Positions 1 to 11,996 of a DNA stretch of 64,000 nt are shown piece by piece. The DNA is taken from the NCBI GenBank assembly GCA_030762175.1, contig CM060846.1, forward strand, positions 183,636,041 to 183,700,040. The letters are read 5' to 3'. The position numbers and the translations under genes are program-made. This DNA comes from Metallyticus violacea. Its lineage: Eukaryota > Arthropoda > Insecta > Mantodea > Metallyticidae. The notes beneath the pieces were generated by a model, which saw only the letters and a program-made list of their open reading frames with translations, did no database searches and was not told the DNA's origin. Within the stretch, counting starts at the first letter, position 1. Every line of letters begins with the position of its first letter.

Positions 1-850
1 TGATCTTGTTTCATACACATAATATCGTTTTAGTTTATTTGCGCACTAATTGAATACTGGCCGTTACATAATAAGAAGAACCTCGTGCATCAAATGTAGG
101 AATTGCACTTTCCCAATAAAATGTATTTTGTGAATTTACGTGTGCGACGGCTCTCACTAGGTAAATTCCATGGGAGCAAAAGATCGATTTGGTGATAAGT
201 GAACAGCAAAAGGCTGTGGTCGTTCCTTTTCCCGCTCAGTGCATATGATGCTCTTTGTTTGTGATAAAAAATTACAGCAATTATCTAACTGTTGAGGACT
301 TGGTAAATGAAATTAGGAGAGTGATCAATGAAATCATAGAAGATAAGTGCGGCGAGCTCACAAAACATTCTTCGAAGATTAAGGCGAACTTCAATGAAAA
401 TAGATGTCATTTTAATATCATTGTGAAATTCACTGACAGGAAAGATTTTTAAAACATTATCATGTAATTAACTTATTTCGCATGTACATTAAAAGTCTAG
501 GATTTTTGTTGTTTCTTGCGTTATCGTGCACTCTACCGAAGGAACGAAATGCTTGTGAGCGCCAGAGCTCGTCAGAGGTACCGCGTTAGCCATTCTTCTA
601 GAACGTTTGTTGTAAACTTTTGGCTGGTGTGCAGAGATACTATGCACTTCCCTGCTAATTTATGCTCTGAAAACATTACCACGAATTCCCGCTCTAATAA
701 AAGCAGCATTTCCTACGTGTAGAAGCTGCAGTTTCGCAAGCAAAATATAAGAGGATATATTTCATAATGAGTTTTGGTATAGTTAACTATGATTCATATA
801 TCACTCGTTACTTTATTTTGTCTACCCCAAAGTTCTTCAGAATTGTGTTT
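1..850. other. AT-rich DNA without recognised gene
   Basis: I see no recognisable gene or repeat here. Two short frames (255-452 and 516-722, plus strand) encode 65-68 residues with no motif I know and no supporting context, so I treat them as chance openings. Confidence 0.5.
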
Positions 851-1354
851 CAGCTGAACGATGCTGGTACAACTAAATATACGTTGGTGTGACACTTAGA
901 CGAGCAGAAACTCCAAGAAGACAGGAAGGTAAAATGTGACTCCATACCCACAGCGATGGCATAGCATAATAACAATGTAAACGGACAGAGAACTTCTAAA
1001 TTATTCTTCTAATACTGTAAGAAAATTGTTAGAATTTAAAAATTGTTTTACAGAACTGCATTAAGTCATAACGATATAGATTAGTGATTGCTAATATTTT
1101 TAGTTGTATCTATTAGCAATCACTAATCTATATCGTTATGCCTTAATGCAGCTGTGCAAAACCGTGTTTAAATTCTAGCAAGTTTCTTACATTATTATAA
1201 GAATAATTTAGAAGTTCTCTATCTTTTTACATTGTTATTATGCTATGCCATTGCTGTGGCCGAAGGGTCATTGTTTAGCTTACTGCCTTCTTGGAGTTTC
1301 TGCTCATCAAATGCCACACCAACGTATATTTCGTTGCACCAGCATCTTCAGCTG
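851..1354. repeat. Large foldback palindrome (two ~240-bp inverted arms)
   Basis: The arms 851-1092 and 1112-1354 are near reverse complements separated by about 19 bp. The inner ~37 bp of each arm differs at only one or two positions, and the outer parts (around CAGCTGAA and ATATACGTTGGTGTG) match with scattered mismatches and small indels. The transcript or single strand would form a hairpin of about 500 nt. It may be a foldback transposon or MITE, or a recent inverted duplication. I see no coding capacity and no obvious target duplication. Confidence 0.85.
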
Positions 1355-1922
1355 GAATACAGGTTGCTAATATTTTTGGTTTAATCTGATTGTAAAATAT
1401 TTTCATTAATATGTTTTTTATCAAATAGGTATATTCACTTGAAACAGCACACTTTGACATTTTTGACAACATTGCTAAACAGTTGTAAAAATATCTTACG
1501 CGTCGTCAGAGGCAAGAACATCTCATGGTAGTATAGTATGAGTTAAGCGTCCTTGCACGGAATGCTATGATTTGAATTCACAGCAATTTGCTGCAGGAAA
1601 ACTCAATCAGAATAGCTCAGCTAACAGGCTACAGCGCGCCGAGTAAATGTGTTCACGAATCCAAGGATGCACACTACAATCTGATCGCCATTTTTATGCT
1701 CCCAATTTCTATAATTGACACCCAGCGCTAACTGGAAAGTGTTATGAACACAAAACTTAGATGTATTCAAGTGCACATAAATAAAGCGGAATGGCTAGCA
1801 AGACTGCAGCATCCAACTTTGCAGCGATAATTCTTTCCCGATACCGGGATAAGCAGATTTTAATAGTTCAGTGCCAGTGGACTCCAATTACATTTACACC
1901 GCCAGCTAACTCATTCCGTATT
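1355..1922. other. Unassigned AT-rich DNA
   Basis: Nothing recognisable. The 66-codon plus-strand frame at 1791-1991 runs across the left end of the pogo-like element and is taken as chance. Confidence 0.4.
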
Positions 1923-3556
1923 GAGGAGAAGGTGGTAATATGGCCCCTTCTTGTAATATGGCACCCCCTTTTTGGCATTGTATTATGTTGATACTAGTGA
2001 ATGCTACTTCAAACTATTCTTATCGTGACCGTTTTTAAAACCAGTTATGCTGATGAGCTCTTCCTGCAAGTATTGTAGACACATTTGGTGATTTTCTCTT
2101 TTACGGATTATTGAAGTTATTGTTGATAGATGAAGAACTGCATATGTAATGGTTTGTTTGCTACTGAGGATCCTGTGCTTCCAGAAATGAAGTACATGAA
2201 ATAGTTTTATTAATAATGCAACTTGAAATCCTGCATAGTTGTAGAAAATGTATTTCTTTTATGTTATTGTATAACAAGGCGATGATGGTAATAAGACAAC
2301 CCTCCATATTTGGGGTTCCATATTATGTGCAACTCCTTTAAATACCAAGTGATGAAATTGTATTATTTCAGATATGATTAGAAAGCAGTTTGACCCCCTG
2401 CAACCTAAGAAAAGAAAACAATGATTAGAGCTGTTAAAACCGTCACGGGCCAAAGAAAGGGCTTTTTAAAAAAGCGGTTTGGAGTTTTCAGTTCCTTAAG
2501 GCGTTTGGCTGCAGAAACGGAGATATCTCCAGAGGATGTAGTATCTAAGAAGTTAGGTAGGTAAGACAATTTTGCCTGCTGGGTTAGAAGAAGAACTTGT
2601 CAAGTATCAGCTTGTTATAGGAAGCAAATATTATGGTTTCAGTAGAAAAGATGCTCGTTTGCTGAACAAAATGAAACACCTGCTGAGGCCAGTCTTGATG
2701 TGCCTTCCACTTCAGGTGTTAAATAGGCAGTTTCTCCAGAACATATACGTCCTGTTCCACAGTCAAAGAAGAAGACCTCAAGGCGGTCGAAAAGCATCTA
2801 CAGCAGCCCATATTATTGCCTCCCCATATAAAATAATTTAGCAGATGCGCAGAAGGAACGCAGGACTGAGAAAGATTGGCCTGCTCATACATCACTTCTT
2901 GATGAACAGAATAAGGCGAAAAATGCAAAAAAGAATGAAAAAAAAAACGCTTCGGGATAAATATGACGAGTCTGAAGTTTCTGATGATTTTGTGTCCATT
3001 GCTGCTAATAATACGGAGGCCGAGAACAGTTGCCAAACGAGAACATAGAGTGCTTTTTCTGCAATCGAAAAATTTTGGAAGACAATTCAGGAGAATGTGT
3101 AAAATGTGGTGTCATAGTGCCTGTGCTGGATGTGCAGGAGCAGAGTGTATTTGAATAACTATAAATTATGGTGAAATTGGTCTAGAGACTTCCTTCTTAA
3201 GGCTGTTTTTCATTTTTATGCAGTTTTAGATAAGTCTGTTCGTTAGCAAAACATAGAAATATAATTTAACTCGTTCAATTTGGTCTTACTTGGTTTATTT
3301 ATATTTCTTTTCCAGTAATTGTACTTAATATATTGTAGGGTCATATATCTAACACATTAGTCGTGAGAGAATAGTTACATATGTTTACTATAAATAAAAT
3401 ATACAAATAACTACTTAGCATACACGCTTTAAATGATTATGTGCGATGCAAAAAATATTATATAACTGCTAATGTGTGTTTTGAAAATATAACGGGTAAG
3501 GGTTCTCCTCAAAGATCCAGTAACAAAAGTGGGTGTCACATTACCACCTTTTCCTG
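1923..3556 (+). mobile_element. Internally deleted pogo/Tigger-like DNA transposon
   Basis: The ends form an imperfect terminal inverted repeat. The left end reads GAGGAGAAGGTGGTAAT at 1923 and the reverse complement of the right end (about 3530-3556) reads CAGGAAAAGGTGGTAAT. A TA follows the right end, while the left flank is TT, so the TA target duplication expected for this superfamily is decayed. Inside lies a relic with the N-terminal DNA-binding part and the C-terminal tail of a pogo/Tigger-type transposase joined, with the catalytic DDE domain missing. The 1.6-kb length fits a deletion derivative that needed transposase in trans. Confidence 0.6.
2443..3156 (+). pseudogene. Pogo/Tigger-type transposase relic (N- and C-termini only)
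   Basis: The frames read a helix-turn-helix-like N-terminal part including VVSKKLGR, then LPAGLEEELVKY and a KYYGFSRKDARLL segment, as in pogo-type transposases. This passes directly into the linker typical of the C-terminus (EHIRPVPQSKK, ASTAAHIIASPYK), a lysine-rich stretch, and a final cysteine-rich zinc-binding-like tail (ECFFCNRKILEDNSGE, then a CxxC-H-C pattern). At least three frame changes or stops interrupt it. The DDE catalytic core, which should lie between about 2680 and 2690, is absent. Such proteins bind the transposon ends in the nucleus; this one cannot catalyse transposition. The family call rests on motif memory only. Confidence 0.6.
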
Positions 3557-5882
3557 TATCCTTGCCAGTCGGCATGGTCTGTAATTAGTTCATTCCTGGC
3601 TGAAAGTGCATGCTCAAGCGCTCTTACATGCAAAAATGAAAAGGAAGAATGTCTAAATAGAAAGGATAAGGAGATATGAAGGTAAAAGATTTAAAAAATT
3701 TGACGATGGCGCGTAAAATTAACTGGCTTCAGCACAGACAGGAGGAGCAAAGTAATCTAAAACGAATGCACAAAATGGGGGGGGGGGAAATGAAAACATA
3801 TTTACTTTCTAAATTATAGCTCATTTAAATAGCTTAACAATATATTTTAACGAGGTGCATTCAACAGGCTAGTTCCTCTAATTTGATACATCGAACTAAA
3901 TAGATTTAAACGTTTGATATTTGCACTAAAATAGCGACAACGTTCCTCTACAGATGGCGGTACATATCATAGATATGGCGTGAAATCTTGCCCATGAGCG
4001 TTGTCTTCACAAATCACGTGCGCAGTGGCTAAGGCCGACAAGTTTCATTACGCTTAGTCAGGAAGACGCTTACGGGCGGGGTAATGCAACTAGATAGGCG
4101 ACCTTGGAGCTTCATTGCAAGCTCGAGCTGCCTTTAAGAAAGGTGCAAAGTTGATTCATTAACTTGTGCTTTAGAGCTCTGGCGATAAAAGAATGAGCGA
4201 ATAGAATCTCTTTGAAAGTGGTTATTTGCAGCTCATTTTCCGAAACAAAGAAATGTGCGTTGTTACGTCATGTGTGCATTATGCGTAATCTGTGATCGCG
4301 GTATACTGGAAACAGACCAGAACAGACGAAATATTACATGAACGCATCGGGCTACGGCGTAAAATTCGCCAATTATCATTATTTATTTATTATATTGTAC
4401 GTGCGCAGTGGTGGACTGTGACACACAAGATATCCAAAAGGAAATAAAATTACTTTGTTTCCCTAAAACTTCTGAGTGGTAAGTAAGATTTCAGGACATT
4501 TATTTATGCCTATTTGTACTTGATTTTTTGAAGATGGAAATGACCATTGCATGGACTGATTTGAAATAAGGTATATTTAATATGATATGTTTAAATGCCC
4601 TGTGCATATTTATATACCACTGTGTACAAAAATGCGTTATGCTCGCTTCTAACTACTTAACAGAAATATCTCGTTGTAACGAGATAGCATTTTTCTTATG
4701 ATTTATCCCTCCCCCAAAACTTCTAGCAGCAGCAGCACAGTGTGATGTAAAATAAAATGTGCTTTATTAATTCATTTACATAGAATTATCATTACTATGA
4801 CGTTATTTTGAGTTTTCAGTATTATCAGAAATGACAATAGCTTCATTACTGATGAGCACTATTTAGAGCAGGATTTAAATTAGAAATGTCAAAACGTTTT
4901 TACTAATATTTAATTTCGGATATAGGCTGTGAGTCTATTTTTCAACAAATAAAGACTGCATCTCTTAACACGAATTGCAATATACTGGTGATGTAAAAGG
5001 ACAAAAAGAGATCTAGCAGACACTTCTAAATACAGAGAAATTACGCAGTGTCTTAAGATTTTTCATCACCCATAGATTAAGTGTGAAGTATTAAAATTAT
5101 TAGGACTTTAATATAATTGACTTATGTGAAAGAAAAAATTAATCAGCTTATCATCTGCATTACCTTAAAACAAAGAGGTATGCCGCAAACTACCAGAAGT
5201 GTAAATAGGTACAAAGTTTGGAGAAACTCTCATTAAATGGGCATGCTCTAGTGAATGTTCTTGATAAAATCATACTATCCAGCACTGTAACACACTAATA
5301 AGTACTAAATACCTGTTACATAACCGCACCACATTTGCATATAATACTATCCTATTAATCACATGCACGTTTAAATGAACTTGAAGCTCCATAGATCTGT
5401 CAAGTTTTACCTGCTTACTGTAGAGTTGAATAGTACTCTCTTCCCAAACATTATTTCAATTTATTCATGAAGTTTGTTTAGATTTTTGTTTGCAACAAAT
5501 ATTTATGGGTTTCTTATATTCCTCAGAGTTCCCGAGAAAGAAAATGTTAGGGGTTCTGTTTCTTCCTCCTCTTCAATTTCGCCACTGTTTACCTTAGCGT
5601 CATCTTTTGTGGTTTCCTGCTCAACAATTTTGTACATGTCTGTAGCGCAATCAGCTGTTTGATATGTATATAATTTACTGTATTTCATTAACATACTCTG
5701 CAGCATCTACGTAAAATTTTCTTTTGACTGCACGTTGGTGTACTTTCTATATTCTGTTTCATCTGTACCTTCATTACCTTGAGAAGCAGGGACAAAATGA
5801 AACTTTAACACTGTTTATCGTACACGCCATTTCTTTTCCTTAAGTTCGATGACTTTTACCTTACCACTTAATGAATGGCCAA
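3557..5882. other. Long AT-rich interval, nothing recognised
   Basis: No coding signature, RNA gene or repeat family was recognised on either strand. It contains a 12-bp G run near 3778-3789. A short minus-strand frame at 5503-5706 ends in an acidic stretch but has no supporting motif. Confidence 0.45.
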
Positions 5883-6156
5883 CCGCCACGAGTGGCCGAG
5901 GTCGTTAAGGCGTGGACTCGTGAGCGGGAGGTCTGGGGTACGAATGCAATCAGGACCTTCCTACCTGATGAGATTTTTTCTAGGTTTTCCTCAGTCCTCA
6001 TAACTGGCAAATGCAGGTAAGGTACCCTAAACTTAGGCCTGGAACGTTTCCTGCCTTAAAAATCCTTTCCCAAAACATCATTTCATCTCATGTATCATCA
6101 GTGAACACCGCCTGTGGTGCCTCAGGAGTAAAAACGGGCGTTAAACACCTTTCAAA
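5883..6156 (+). mobile_element. tRNA-derived SINE, family 1 (full-length)
   Basis: It starts CCGCCACGAGTGGCCGAGG, giving an RNA polymerase III box A (TGGCCGAGGTCGTTAAGG), and has a degraded box B (GGTACGAATGC). The body contains CCTAAACTTAGGCCTGGAACG and the end reads ACGGGCGTTAAACACC. It is flanked by a 13-bp target duplication with one mismatch, AATGAATGGCCAA (5870) and AATGAATGGCTAA (6157). SINEs of this type are transcribed by polymerase III and mobilised by a partner LINE. Confidence 0.9.
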
Positions 6157-6696
6157 AATGAATGGCTAATTTTATCATAAAAATTATGTATATGTACTGT
6201 GCTCAGCCATTCGCTACAAGTTACTTTTGGTATGATGTACAAATTCTCATCGAAAGGTTCGTTTTGCCAAGGCAATAAAATATTGAACAAAAGCGGAAAG
6301 CACCCTCTGACCCATATACTATATTTATTTTAAAATACGTTTCAAATACTGTATTCGTGTATAATGTTTCCACCATAAATAATGGCGGTTTCTGCGTTGT
6401 ACAATTTGTGTTTGTTTAAGGAAAACAGTAACATACAAAACATGATTTTTCCGGTACTTACATTTTCAAAGGTAGACAGGATTTCAGGACATTCAGGTTT
6501 TAAAATGGCCAGGTTTCACTGTACATGTAATGCTTTCAGTTAATATGGTTGGTGAATTCTTTGCTATCCATTTTAAATGATTGGTTTATTGTTAAATCTG
6601 GCTTCTTTGGAGTTCTTACATTTGCCACCCTAATGACCAGTAGTATTAGGTAGATCTGAGATGTGTGGTACGGCTCCCTGTCCATCAAACTCTTGT
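6157..6696. other. Unassigned DNA between two SINEs
   Basis: AT-rich sequence with no recognised gene. Its right end includes the left target duplication of the next SINE. Confidence 0.4.
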
Positions 6697-6980
6697 TTTT
6701 TTGTTGTGTTTTAATTAGTTTTTAACGCCCGTTTTTACAACTGCGGCATCACAAGGGTTGGACACTGGAGATATATGAAATGAAATGGTAAATTGGGAAT
6801 AGAATTTTTTTTAAGGAAGGAGGCGTTTCAGGCCCAAGTTTAGGGTACCTCCCCGGCATTTACCATTTATGAGAACTGAGGAAAACCTGGAATAAACCTC
6901 AGTCAGGGAGGACGGTCCTGGAGGTCCCCAGATCTCGCTCACGAGTACACGCCTTAACGGCCTCGGCCACCCGTGGCGGT
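6697..6980 (-). mobile_element. tRNA-derived SINE, family 1 (full-length)
   Basis: This is the reverse-strand copy of the family at 5883: AACGCCCGTTTTTAC near 6723, the CCAGGCCT-like body, and the tRNA-like head ending GTGGCGG at 6980. It is flanked by a perfect 16-bp target duplication, TCCATCAAACTCTTGT, at 6681 and 6981, which indicates a fairly recent insertion. It faces the copy at 5883 in opposite orientation about 540 bp away. Confidence 0.92.
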
Positions 6981-6996
6981 TCCATCAAACTCTTGT

Positions 6997-8780
6997 GACG
7001 ACCTACTAGAGGTTAAATAGATCACCTACATGCGGTGCTCCCGAACCTCTTAGTGAACAATCTACACTACCACAATAGGCCCCCTAACATTTAAACTTTC
7101 CTACAGTAGACTGGCGATTGGATTTTGCATGCTCCACAGACCATTGAACTCTCAGAGCATATTTCACTTGCATAGTTCGCATTATTAGCTGCAGCAGCCC
7201 GTTGAAGATCTTAGCAGTTATTTATTATATGGAATATAAGAACAAAATCGTCGACTCGCCAGACTGATCTGAATATATCATAGCTCCACTATATTGGTTC
7301 CGACATGTTAAATTTAATTTTTATCCTTGGATAATACATTTACATAGATAATTTTCAAATTAGAAGTCTGTAACATGCAGAAAAACACCAAAATTACATT
7401 AATTTTTAAATGGATATTGAGATTTGAAGTGTCTTGTTAATTTAAAATTCTTAAAATACTTTATTACTGAATGTGACGCATATGCGATATACTCGTAAGT
7501 GCAAATGAAATCTGCAATCTATCCATATTATTTTATACTATGGCAAATATTTGAAAAATAAATTTTGCCGTAATGAAGTAACGCTGTAGTAAGTTTACAT
7601 TATTAATTTAATGAACATGCAAAACTTAAGTTATGCAATGCTTATTCTCTTTCTAGGGTATTGAAGCACAAGGTGCAATGTGTTACAATGAATGGAATTG
7701 TCTACAAGAGTAGAAGAATCTACTTTCCTAACTTAACAAGAAGAATTATTCAACCGTAAGATGACCATTACATAAGTTTTGATGTATAACAGGTAATAGA
7801 TAGGGCAGAAAGTAACTTATCACATAAAAACTCCACATCTACATATCACAAAAATGACTTGCAGATATAAACAGTAGATCAGTTCAATTAGTTTTAAATC
7901 TTCTAAACCCTCTATTAAAATTATTAGAGAGGAAGAAAGTTGTGATCTCACTGTCAATAACTAAGCATTAGTTAATAACAGTTTCAAACAGTATCCTGTT
8001 CAAGTAGGAGGGTGTTTAATATCAGTTGGTGTGTAATAAAGCTAGAGGTAGAACTTTTTCAATCAAAGCGATTAAATATGGACAAGCTGAGTGCAAGTTA
8101 TGAAGTGTTTTACAAAAGATATATGGTTCACTTTCTCCTTCAAATATCTCAAATTTCAAATAGAGATTAATTCACCAAGTGTTTCCTCCTTTATGCATCA
8201 GCTTTTTAACCGTGGAAACTTTATTCTTGAAGGGTTCTACGCAAATTTTACGCGGACAATAGTACAACAATCAAGTTGGAGCGGGGCAGGATATTACTAT
8301 AAATATTTAACAATGGAAATGCTACATTCCAGACTTTGTACCAGAGCTGAAACTGCATTTACACACTTGATCCCTAAATTAAGTGCCTGTTTGGATCTGT
8401 TGAGATGAATACTATGCTAAAGGTGAAGATTACAAGGAACGCTTACTTCTTTTCTACACGTGGTCATGCAACCATTACCAGAACAGCATATGACAATTAT
8501 CACATAAGCTATATACCTAAGGCATTCTCAAAAATTCAGGAGAGAAGACCAAGAACAGGACAACCTCAAGATTAAGCTGCTCCTCATTTAAGTAAATTAT
8601 GGAGCAGGATTTCCTATCTCCAACGATCATGGTTAATATAAGATATTATATTTAATTAATATTAAGGCTTCCCTGATGAATCATAAACATTAATCAATCA
8701 TCATTAATATAAGTAAAGCAAAAGCTTTAGATATGCTTCAGAAATTCTGTATCTGACATTTGTGCAGTAACTTTGCAAAA
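6997..8780. other. AT-rich interval, nothing recognised
   Basis: The plus-strand frame at 8091-8408 (105 codons) is one of the longer non-repeat frames but has no motif that I recognise, and its start is not preceded by a convincing gene context. No RNA gene seen. Confidence 0.4.
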
Positions 8781-9590
8781 TTCTAATAGTCCGGACCCCA
8801 CGACCTTGCTGTTCCCCTAAAGGGACAAGCAAGCCAGGTCATAAATACCAAACACCAGATACAAATAGCGAGGGTGATTTTACAGCCTGAAGAACCTTGA
8901 AAAAAGACGCAACTCTAACAAAAACATAACGGGACATGTTTGTAACATAAGAGTAACTTGAGGGGGAGATTCAAGAGGAGAAATAAAATAGAAAGCCTTG
9001 AAGTTCATTAGTAGGAGGACCCTCAGAGAAATCGGCGCCAAATTGTAGCCTATAAGTAACGAACCGGAACCACGCGATTCTTATGTAGTCAATCTACGAG
9101 TAGAACTTAAGAAGATGCTACAAGAATTTAAATATAAAATTACTGACTGCACGTAAGACTGACCAACTGCAGATTTAATAAAAGTCACGGGTAAACCAAA
9201 AATGCCCTACTTCTTCATCTCAGTCAGTTCGTGTTGGTTAGGCAGTCACTTCTTATCAGTCATTTCAGTTCAAGCCAGTTTACTCAGTCAGTTCGAGTTA
9301 GTTAGGCAGTCAGTTAGTTAGTTACTTAGTAAGGCTGAGTCTAATCGACTACTGTTAATTTAATAAGAATAATGTAAAGTGATCAGTGACCGCGTGTGTC
9401 CGCGCCAATAGAAACACCGCAGGAAGGGTTTTCAAGTGTATATGCTAAGCTACATCTTGTACACCAAACAGATTCGCGTGGTTTTTCAAGGTTCTCTTCT
9501 GGCGAGAAAATACAAGTGATATATATAAAGAGATTCATCGTCTTAGTGTAAATAGATAAATAAACAGTTCTCAGAAAAACTTATACAAAT
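8781..9590. mobile_element. Possible solo LTR or retroelement remnant
   Basis: The 3' part resembles an LTR. There is a TATATATAAAG box near 9520 followed about 40 bp later by an AATAAA polyadenylation signal near 9558, and upstream sits an irregular array of CAGTCAGTT/AGTTAGTT words (about 9225-9330). No partner LTR, primer binding site or target duplication was found, so this is a weak inference. Confidence 0.25.
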
Positions 9591-10400
9591 CTCTTGATGT
9601 GAATAAGATATGTTCCCATTCCTCATCCTGTCTCCCTGGTAGCGTATATACGATCCTAAAACCAAAATACAAATACCGACCCATGAGATCCCATTCTAAT
9701 CAATCCCATATATGTAAATTCCCCCCCCCCCTCCCTACTAAATACTGCTTCATTCATCGAAGCGGAGAGATAGGTCAACTTGATTGATCACTAATAAATA
9801 CCGCTTCAATTAACAATTTCATCAACTGCAGTCTCAACTTGGTATCAAGCAATTTCTTCCCATCACAAAATGTGTAGAATCACCTACATAGACACTGATT
9901 TTCCACCCCGGAAGCTGTTGCTGTCGATGAAGAGAAAATGAATGCTATGCTAAAGAACGAGTGGCATACTACTTCCAATATTAGACCCAGAGGTAGAGAC
10001 GCTGGTTTAGAGTACTGTAAAATCCAATACTATGGCAACTTCTTATTGTTCGATGTTGCGTAACTCACAATTTTTGTAGTGACCCCAATACATACTAAGA
10101 TTCATTCACTTCCGTAATATTTATTAGTGAATTTTCTATTCCAACTTCCACAGCTTGTTACAATTTCAACAGTAATTTTATGTGTGTTATGCTTTTAACA
10201 TGTGCTACGTGATGAATGAACAACACAGCAACCATAATCATTAAAATATGCTCACAACCTAGTAGCTGCAAGCGTTAAACAATACTACTGCTACATAACC
10301 GCTTTATTTACATGAATTTAAAATATTTTTGGATTATGGTATGTCTTTAATTGAAGATAATATTCTGTATTCTTCTACTATAGCCTGCTTTTCATAGCCC
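9591..10400. other. AT-rich interval with a C-run
   Basis: No gene recognised. There is a run of about 12 cytosines near 9721-9732. Confidence 0.4.
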
Positions 10401-10712
10401 CATGTTGACCTTTAGCTCTCTGCGACGACCACTGCGTCTTCTACTTCCATCACGTGATATCATCGGTAGAGCGCAGTATTACAGAGGGGTATGTGAACAG
10501 CACATAGCATCCCGCCGATCACTATATCGCGGCTTACTAGATCGAAGACCGCCACCTCTCTATCAGGCAGCTTTCCAATTGTCCGCACGAGGCTGGGTGG
10601 ACCCCCGTTCCAAGCCTTCCTAACGTAGAAAAATACCTAATAAATATCGGGAATCGAACCCGGGCCTCCCGGTCAGCAGTCAGCAACGCTAATCATGAAA
10701 CCAAGGAGGTGG
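10401..10712 (-). mobile_element. Probable third tRNA-derived SINE (degenerate)
   Basis: On the minus strand the head near 10712-10650 has a tRNA-like layout. A box-A-like stretch (TAGCGTTGCTGACTGC) precedes CGGGAGGCCCGGGTTCGATT, a good box B (GGTTCGATTCC). The following 250 bp is GC-richer than its surroundings, as expected for a SINE body. No target duplication or tail was identified. Confidence 0.45.
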
Positions 10713-10782
10713 TATGACCAAACTGGAAAAAAATGTGATTTTACACGTTAGAGGTAATATTTATACTTCTACATAAGGCTGT

Positions 10783-11079
10783 TTTTTTTTTTTTTTTTGA
10801 GTAGTGTTTAACGCCCGTTTTTACTACTGAGGCACCACAGGCGGTGGACACTGATGATACATGAGATGAAATGATAAATTGGGAAAGGATATTTTTTTTT
10901 TTAAGGAAGGAAGCGTTCCAGGCCTAAGTTTAGGTACCTCCCCGGCATTTGCCAGTTATGAAGACTGAGGAAAACCTGGAAAAAACCCCAGTCAGGAAGG
11001 ACGGTCCTGGCGGGATTCGAACCGCAGACCTCCCGCTCACGAGTCCGTGCCTTAACGACCTCGGCCACCCGTGGCGGTC
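10783..11079 (-). mobile_element. tRNA-derived SINE, family 1 (full-length)
   Basis: Reverse-strand copy with a T-run at the left, AACGCCCGTTTTTACTACTG, the CAGGCCTAAGTTTAGGTACC body, box B (GGATTCGAACC as read on plus) and the head ending GTGGCGGT. It is flanked by a perfect 12-bp target duplication, ACATAAGGCTGT, at 10771 and 11080. Confidence 0.92.
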
Positions 11080-11091
11080 ACATAAGGCTGT

Positions 11092-11996
11092 GAACTGACA
11101 TTTTTAACAATTACTTAGCTGTTACCTGTTACAATATGCAGTGCTTTGCATTACTGTGGAACCCAATGTATAAATATAAGTGATTTTTTCAGTAATAAAG
11201 GTAATTGTCCGAAATTTTTCTATGTCTCATGGATAATAGAGAAGGGCAAATGAGACATGAAACTTCGGTCCAGAAACGCCTCAGTCGCAAGTTATAAGCC
11301 AAAGGCGTTTTTCTCGGGTTATAGGATGTATAACAATAATATAAGGGCTGGTTACCAGAAAACATGTAGGCGGCATCATGAGGTTGGGAAATGAACTCCG
11401 CTAATACAAAAAGATGACTTGAGTTAAGTTTTATTGGAACATATTCCACTTGTTGGTCATGACATATGAATTGAACAAAATGAGGCCACGGCTCACATTT
11501 CACATGGTGCTTGTGGACACCTTAATCAGACATTCTCTGAAACGTGGGTAGGAAGTGGAAGTTCTATTTCGTTTCCCGCTTGTTCACCTCACCTGACCTC
11601 ATTTTTTTCTTGTGGAGCCATGTAAAATATCCTACCTATGAGACACCTGCAGAGATCGAAGAAGATATTTGGTAACAATCCTAGCTGTTTGTGACATCGT
11701 TAGAATGATTTAAAAATAAGGCAGAACTTGCTGCGCAGTTGTCATGGCTGCATTGAAGCTGGGGAACGACATTTTGAACAACTATTGAAAATGTTTTCGC
11801 AGCTTGTGAAAGTAGTGCAGGTATCACAAAAGGATTACACATTCGTAGGTTTTTTTTATTGTACTTTCATAGCTATCCCAAAACAACTTTGGCGTGTAAC
11901 TTGCGAATGGGGCGTTTATGGACCGGAGTTCGGTATTGCAAATTAATAAATTTTATCATCCCTGAAAGTTTGTATCATCAGTACGGAAACACCCGG
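11092..11996 (+). pseudogene. Tc1/mariner-superfamily transposase C-terminal relic
   Basis: From about 11525 the plus strand reads, across several frame changes, WVGSGSS..SFPA, SPDL..FFLW.HVK, YETPAEIEEDIW and finally GCIEAGERHFEQLL. This order is typical of the C-terminal third of IS630/Tc1/mariner-type transposases (the SPDL..FFLW region carries the last acidic catalytic residue neighbourhood). The sequence CGGAAACACCCGGTATA at about 11980-11998 could be the right terminal repeat plus TA. No left terminus or N-terminal part was found, so this is a 5'-truncated, inactive copy. The upstream 11160-11500 part may belong to the same element but has no clear frame. Confidence 0.55.
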
